Shown here one piece after another: positions 60,232-64,000 of a DNA stretch of 64,000 bases (its first letter is position 1; each line of letters opens with the position of its first letter). Source of the stretch: Afipia sp. (GTDB taxonomy: Bacteria; Pseudomonadota; Alphaproteobacteria; Rhizobiales; Xanthobacteraceae). The stretch is from the NCBI GenBank assembly GCA_017308575.1, contig JAFKEQ010000003.1:1-64000 (forward strand), read 5' to 3'. The position numbers and the translations under genes are program-made. A model generated the notes under the pieces. It had not been told where the DNA came from and did not search any database. It saw only the letters and a list, made by a program, of their open reading frames with translations.

Positions 60232-63200
60232 ATGCCAGCTTTCTTTATCGAACGTCCGATTTTCGCATGGGTGGTCGCGCTTTTCATCTGCCTGATTGGT
60301 GCGATCTCCATTCCTCTGCTTGCGGTGGCGCAATATCCGATCATCGCGCCGCCCTCCATTTCCATCAGCACAAGCTATCCGGGCGCCTCGCCGGAGGAGC
60401 TCTATAATAGCGTCACGCGGCCGATTGAGGAGGAACTCAACGGCGCATCCGGCATCCTGAATTTCGAATCCACCAGCGACTCGCTCGGGCAGGTGGAGAT
60501 CATCGCGAATTTTCAGCCCGGCACGGATACCACGACGGCATCCGTCGACGTCCAGAACCGGATCAAGCGCGTCGAAGCCCGGTTACCGCCCGCGGTGATC
60601 CAGCAGGGCATTCTGGTCGAGGAAGCCTCATCTGCGGTGCTTCAGATCATCACCCTGCGCTCAACGGATGACAGCCTTGATGAAGTCGGGCTTGGCGACT
60701 TCATGGTGCGTAATATCGTCGGCGAGGTTCGCCGCATCCCCGGCGTCGGGCGAGCGACCCTGTATTCAACCGAGCAATCGCTCCGAATCTGGGTCGATCC
60801 GGAAAAGCTGGTCGGGTTCAATCTCACGGCGGACGATGTCACCAAGGCGATTACGGCGCAGAATGCGCAGGTTGCTTCCGGCAGCCTCGGCGCCGAACCG
60901 AGCCCGCCCGGCCAGAAGGTTTCCGCGCTCGTTCTGGTCAAGGGGCAACTCAGTACGCCGGATGAATTCGGCTCGATCGTTCTTCACGCGAATGCCGATG
61001 GTTCGGTGGTGCGGTTACGCGATGTCGCCCGCATTGAGATCGGCGGCATGGGTTATCAGTTCACCACCCGTCTAAACGGCAAGCCGACGGCGGGCCTGTC
61101 CGTAATGCTAGCGCCGAGTGGCAACGCGCTGGCGACCGCGGCCGCCGTCAAGACGAAGATGGAAGAACTTTCGAAGTTCTTTCCGGCCAATATCGCCTAC
61201 GACATTCCTTACGACATCACGCCTGTCGTGAAGGCGGCGATCGAAAAGGTGCTTCATACGCTGGTCGAAGCGGTGGTGCTGGTGTTCATCGTGATGTTCC
61301 TGTTTCTGCAGAACATCCGCTACACGCTGATCCCGACCATCGTCGTGCCCGTCGCGCTGCTGGGAGCCTGCGCCACGCTGCTGCTGGCTGGATATTCGAT
61401 CAACATGCTGACGCTGTTCGCCATGGTGATGGCGATCGGCATTCTCGTGGACGACGCTATCGTCGTGGTCGAGAACGTCGAGCGTATCATGACAGAAGAA
61501 GGGTTGCCGCCGAAGGAAGCGACCCGCAAGGCGATGACGCAGATTACCGGCGCCATCGTCGGCATCACGCTGGTGCTGATGGCGGTGTTTGTGCCGATGG
61601 CGTTCTTCCCCGGATCGGTCGGTATCATCTATCGGCAGTTCTCGATCACGATGGTTGCGGCGATCGGTTTCTCGGCCTTGATGGCGCTGTCGCTGACGCC
61701 GGCCTTGTGCGCTACTTTGCTCAAGCCTGCAAAGGGTGATCACGGTGCGGCCAAGAAAGGCATCTTCCGCTGGTTCAATAACGCGCTCGATGCTTCGCGC
61801 GGCCGTTATGTCAGGACAGTCAGTTGGTCGTTGAAGCGCAAGGGCCGCATGATGCTGGTTTACCTGGTTCTGGTGGGCGGCGTGGCTTTCGCCTTCTCGC
61901 GGATGCCGGGCGGCTTTCTGCCAGTGGACGATCAGGGCTTCATCACAGTCGACGTTCAGACGCCGTCGGACTCCTCCTTCGCGCGAACCAAGGCGGCGGT
62001 CGAGCGCGTCGAGAAATATCTCGAGACCCGTTCCGGCATTCAGGATGTGACCTTCCTCACGGGCTTTAGTTTTCTAGGGCAGGGCATCAACACCGCGCAG
62101 GCCTTCATTACGTTGAAGGATTGGTCCGAGCGCGGGCCGCAAGACTCGGCGGCTGCGATCGTCAACGATATCAACGCCGCGATGGCGGGAGTTCGCGATG
62201 CCAAGATCACGGCGCAGCAGCCGCCGCCCATCGACAATCTCGGTAACTCCAGCGGTTTCAGCTTCCGTCTGCAGGATCGCGGGCAGAAAGGATATGCCGC
62301 ATTGATCGAGGCGGCGCGGAAACTCGTTACCGATGCCAATGCAAGCCCGATCCTGCAAAAGGTTTATATCGAAGGACTGCCCGAGGGGCCGGTCGTCAAT
62401 CTGATGGTGGATCGCGAGAAAGCGAGTGCCTTCGGCGTCTCGTTCGCTGACGTCAACAACACGATCTCCACCAATCTCGGTTCGGCTTACATTAACAATT
62501 TCCCGAACAAGGGCCGCATGCAGCGCGTCATCGTGCAGGCGGATGCGATGGATCGCATGAACCCTGCCGATATCCTCAAATACAACGTCAAGAACAGCCG
62601 CGGCGATTTGGTGCCGCTGTCGTCATTCGCCAGTATCCAGTGGGGCAAGGGGCCGTCGCAGATTGTCGGCTTCAACTATTATCCCACGATCCGTATCAGC
62701 GGCGAAGCACGTGCGGGCTACACCAGCGGCGACGCCATCGCAGAGATGGAGCGGCTGGCCGGGCTCCTGCCACGCGGTTTCGGCTATGAGTGGAGCGGCC
62801 AGTCGCTGCAGGAAAAACTGTCGGGCTCGCAGGCACCGCTGTTGCTGGCGCTGTCGGTGCTGGTCGTCTTCCTGTGTCTTGCTGCGCTCTATGAGAGCTG
62901 GACCATTCCGGCTGCTGTTCTTCTCACCATTCCGCTCGGCGTGTTCGGAGCGGTCCTTGCCTCGTCGATGCGAGGGCTGCCGAACGGCGTCTATTTCACC
63001 GTCGGCCTCATTACGATTATCGGTCTTGCAGCGAAGGACGCGATCCTCATCATCGAGTTCGCCAAGGATCTTCGCGAGCAGGGTAAATCCTTGCTCGAAT
63101 CGACGATGGAAGCCTGCAGCCTGCGCTTCCGTCCGATTTTGATGACGGGTTTCGCGTTCGTATGCGGCGTGTTGCCGATGGTGGTGGCGCAGGGCGCGGG

Positions 63201-63393
63201 CAGTCTCAGCCAGCAGGCCCTCGGCACCGGCGTGATGGGCGGGATGATCGCCGTTGTCATTCTCGCCTTGCTGATGGTGCCGGTCTTCTTCGTCTTCGTT
63301 CAGAAGCTGTTTTCGAAATCGGCGGAAGAGCCGCAGGATGAGGCAAAACTGAACGAACTCGGCCCGGTTTCGCCGCCTCAGTTCCATCCGTGA
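60232..63393 (+). CDS. HAE1-family RND multidrug efflux pump (AcrB-like)
   Basis: The 1053-aa inner-membrane trimeric pump begins MPAFFIERPIFAWVVALFICLIGAISI. It has the proton-relay motif AIGILVDDAIVVVENVERIM with paired Asp, and the usual duplicated layout of 12 helices and two periplasmic loops. The C-terminal half carries GLAAKDAILIIEFAKDL. HAE1 pumps export hydrophobic drugs and bile-like compounds. No TolC-type gene or regulator is adjacent. Confidence 0.94.
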   Translation: MPAFFIERPIFAWVVALFICLIGAISIPLLAVAQYPIIAPPSISISTSYPGASPEELYNSVTRPIEEELNGASGILNFESTSDSLGQVEIIANFQPGTDTTTASVDVQNRIKRVEARLPPAVIQQGILVEEASSAVLQIITLRSTDDSLDEVGLGDFMVRNIVGEVRRIPGVGRATLYSTEQSLRIWVDPEKLVGFNLTADDVTKAITAQNAQVASGSLGAEPSPPGQKVSALVLVKGQLSTPDEFGSIVLHANADGSVVRLRDVARIEIGGMGYQFTTRLNGKPTAGLSVMLAPSGNALATAAAVKTKMEELSKFFPANIAYDIPYDITPVVKAAIEKVLHTLVEAVVLVFIVMFLFLQNIRYTLIPTIVVPVALLGACATLLLAGYSINMLTLFAMVMAIGILVDDAIVVVENVERIMTEEGLPPKEATRKAMTQITGAIVGITLVLMAVFVPMAFFPGSVGIIYRQFSITMVAAIGFSALMALSLTPALCATLLKPAKGDHGAAKKGIFRWFNNALDASRGRYVRTVSWSLKRKGRMMLVYLVLVGGVAFAFSRMPGGFLPVDDQGFITVDVQTPSDSSFARTKAAVERVEKYLETRSGIQDVTFLTGFSFLGQGINTAQAFITLKDWSERGPQDSAAAIVNDINAAMAGVRDAKITAQQPPPIDNLGNSSGFSFRLQDRGQKGYAALIEAARKLVTDANASPILQKVYIEGLPEGPVVNLMVDREKASAFGVSFADVNNTISTNLGSAYINNFPNKGRMQRVIVQADAMDRMNPADILKYNVKNSRGDLVPLSSFASIQWGKGPSQIVGFNYYPTIRISGEARAGYTSGDAIAEMERLAGLLPRGFGYEWSGQSLQEKLSGSQAPLLLALSVLVVFLCLAALYESWTIPAAVLLTIPLGVFGAVLASSMRGLPNGVYFTVGLITIIGLAAKDAILIIEFAKDLREQGKSLLESTMEACSLRFRPILMTGFAFVCGVLPMVVAQGAGSLSQQALGTGVMGGMIAVVILALLMVPVFFVFVQKLFSKSAEEPQDEAKLNELGPVSPPQFHP

Positions 63394-63497
63394 GGCGCAT
63401 TAAGCGCCATCAGATCAAAATTTAGCAATTTCGTAACTGTACGCGCTAACGTGATTTTGGAGTCTGGCCGACATGCTGCCGCTCACCTGGGGGCAGC

Positions 63498-64000
63498 ATG
63501 ATCTCGGACGAACAAATCTCATCGCGCAGCTATAATTTTGAAGGACTGAGCCGATCTCCCGCGATGTATCTCATCGTGGGCGGTCTTGTCCTTATGTTCG
63601 CGATCATCATTGGCACCGGGTTAACCATTCAAAGGTTCAAGCTGGACGCCATTGCAAGTGGGCGGGCGTCGCTGGAAGCCAATGTCTTGCTGCTGGCGCG
63701 GCATTTCGATCAGCAGCTTGAAGACTTCTCGGTGCTTCAGAAAAGCATCATTTCGGCGCTGGAGGATCGTGGCCTCAGCTCGCCGGAGGCTTTTAAAAGA
63801 GAAGTCGCGACATTTGCCGTTCATCAAACCCTGCGGATGAAGGCGGTGGGCTGGGCCACCGTTGCCGGCGTCAATATCTTCGACGCCAATGGCACCTTGA
63901 TTAATTCTTCAGCAAGCTGGCCGGTTCCGGATTTGAATATCTCGGATCGATCTTATTTCAGGCACCTCAGGAACGATCCCACGATCCTGAGCGAGATAGA
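63498..64000 (+). CDS. Membrane sensor protein with extracytoplasmic PDC/Cache domain (partial)
   Basis: A reading frame from the ATG at 63498 runs to the end of the window (167 codons, incomplete). After a short cytoplasmic start comes a membrane helix (MYLIVGGLVLMFAIIIGTGLTI), then an extracytoplasmic region with AVGWATVAGVNIFDANGTLINSSASWPVPDLNISDRSYFRHLRND, typical of Cache/PDC sensor domains. Such N-termini belong to histidine kinases or GGDEF/EAL proteins; the output domain lies beyond the window. Confidence 0.75.
   Translation, partial: MISDEQISSRSYNFEGLSRSPAMYLIVGGLVLMFAIIIGTGLTIQRFKLDAIASGRASLEANVLLLARHFDQQLEDFSVLQKSIISALEDRGLSSPEAFKREVATFAVHQTLRMKAVGWATVAGVNIFDANGTLINSSASWPVPDLNISDRSYFRHLRNDPTILSEI

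Overview
The window reads as chromosomal DNA of an alphaproteobacterium of the order Hyphomicrobiales, most likely a Nitrobacteraceae member (Bradyrhizobium / Afipia / Rhodopseudomonas group). The basis is high GC, protein style throughout, a typical GCGAGCGAAGCGAAGCAATCC-type palindromic repeat near the left end, many TctC and LivK solute-binding proteins, and FixK/FNR-type boxes. Genus is inference; no marker gene for it lies in the window.

Layout. 1-8.5 kb looks like ordinary core chromosome: a small secreted protein, flhA, an MFS transporter, panD and an overlapping bioF-bioD-bioA operon. At 8642-8717 is a CAU-anticodon tRNA (probably tRNA-Ile2). Its 3' 49 bases are repeated exactly at 39468-39516, so 8671-39516 is a ~30.8 kb integrative element. 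A decayed tyrosine-recombinase gene abuts the tRNA. The element carries an AbiEii-like toxin/antitoxin pair, a LuxR gene cut by an IS3-family element, other IS3 and acyl-CoA-ligase debris, a complete nitrate-respiration module, and a hydantoinase/oxoprolinase-type catabolic cluster. The nitrate module is a Crp/Fnr regulator, fused narK, narGHJI, a parvulin, an unknown Cys-tailed protein, mogA/moaB, a DUF2478 protein, nnrS, a 47-aa membrane protein and a DUF6455 protein. The catabolic cluster is LysR, EthD-like protein, hydrolase, hyuA, hyuB and two orphan solute-binding proteins. Near both inner ends lie imperfect ~37-bp hairpin repeats that no annotated gene explains. Just outside the right att copy is a second integrase remnant joined to a fumarylacetoacetase fragment, which points to repeated insertion at this tRNA.

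40-45.2 kb holds a metal-efflux RND pair with a small upstream periplasmic protein. 45.4-58.6 kb is a large catabolic region. Its first half is SDR, GntR, and an ABC transporter whose permease and both ATPases (LivM-LivG-LivF) are one polypeptide, followed by a carnitine-dehydrogenase-like enzyme and a BKACE-family enzyme. Its second half is an IclR regulator with twin palindromic operators, a TctC protein, two amidohydrolases and two stand-alone Rieske proteins without an oxygenase. 58.6-59 kb has a transposase remnant; 59-63.4 kb an AcrAB-type RND pump; the last 0.5 kb is the start of a membrane sensor protein that runs off the window.

How it fits together: the island supplies anaerobic nitrate reduction to nitrite (uptake, enzyme, chaperone, molybdenum-cofactor step, NO-related NnrS) under FNR/NnrR-type control. 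No nitrite, NO or N2O reductase is visible, so it is a nitrate-to-nitrite module. The most unusual items are the hairpin repeats inside both island ends, the nested ~200-bp duplication around the nitrate module, the unassigned small proteins in the nar cluster, and the amidohydrolase/Rieske cluster of unknown substrate.
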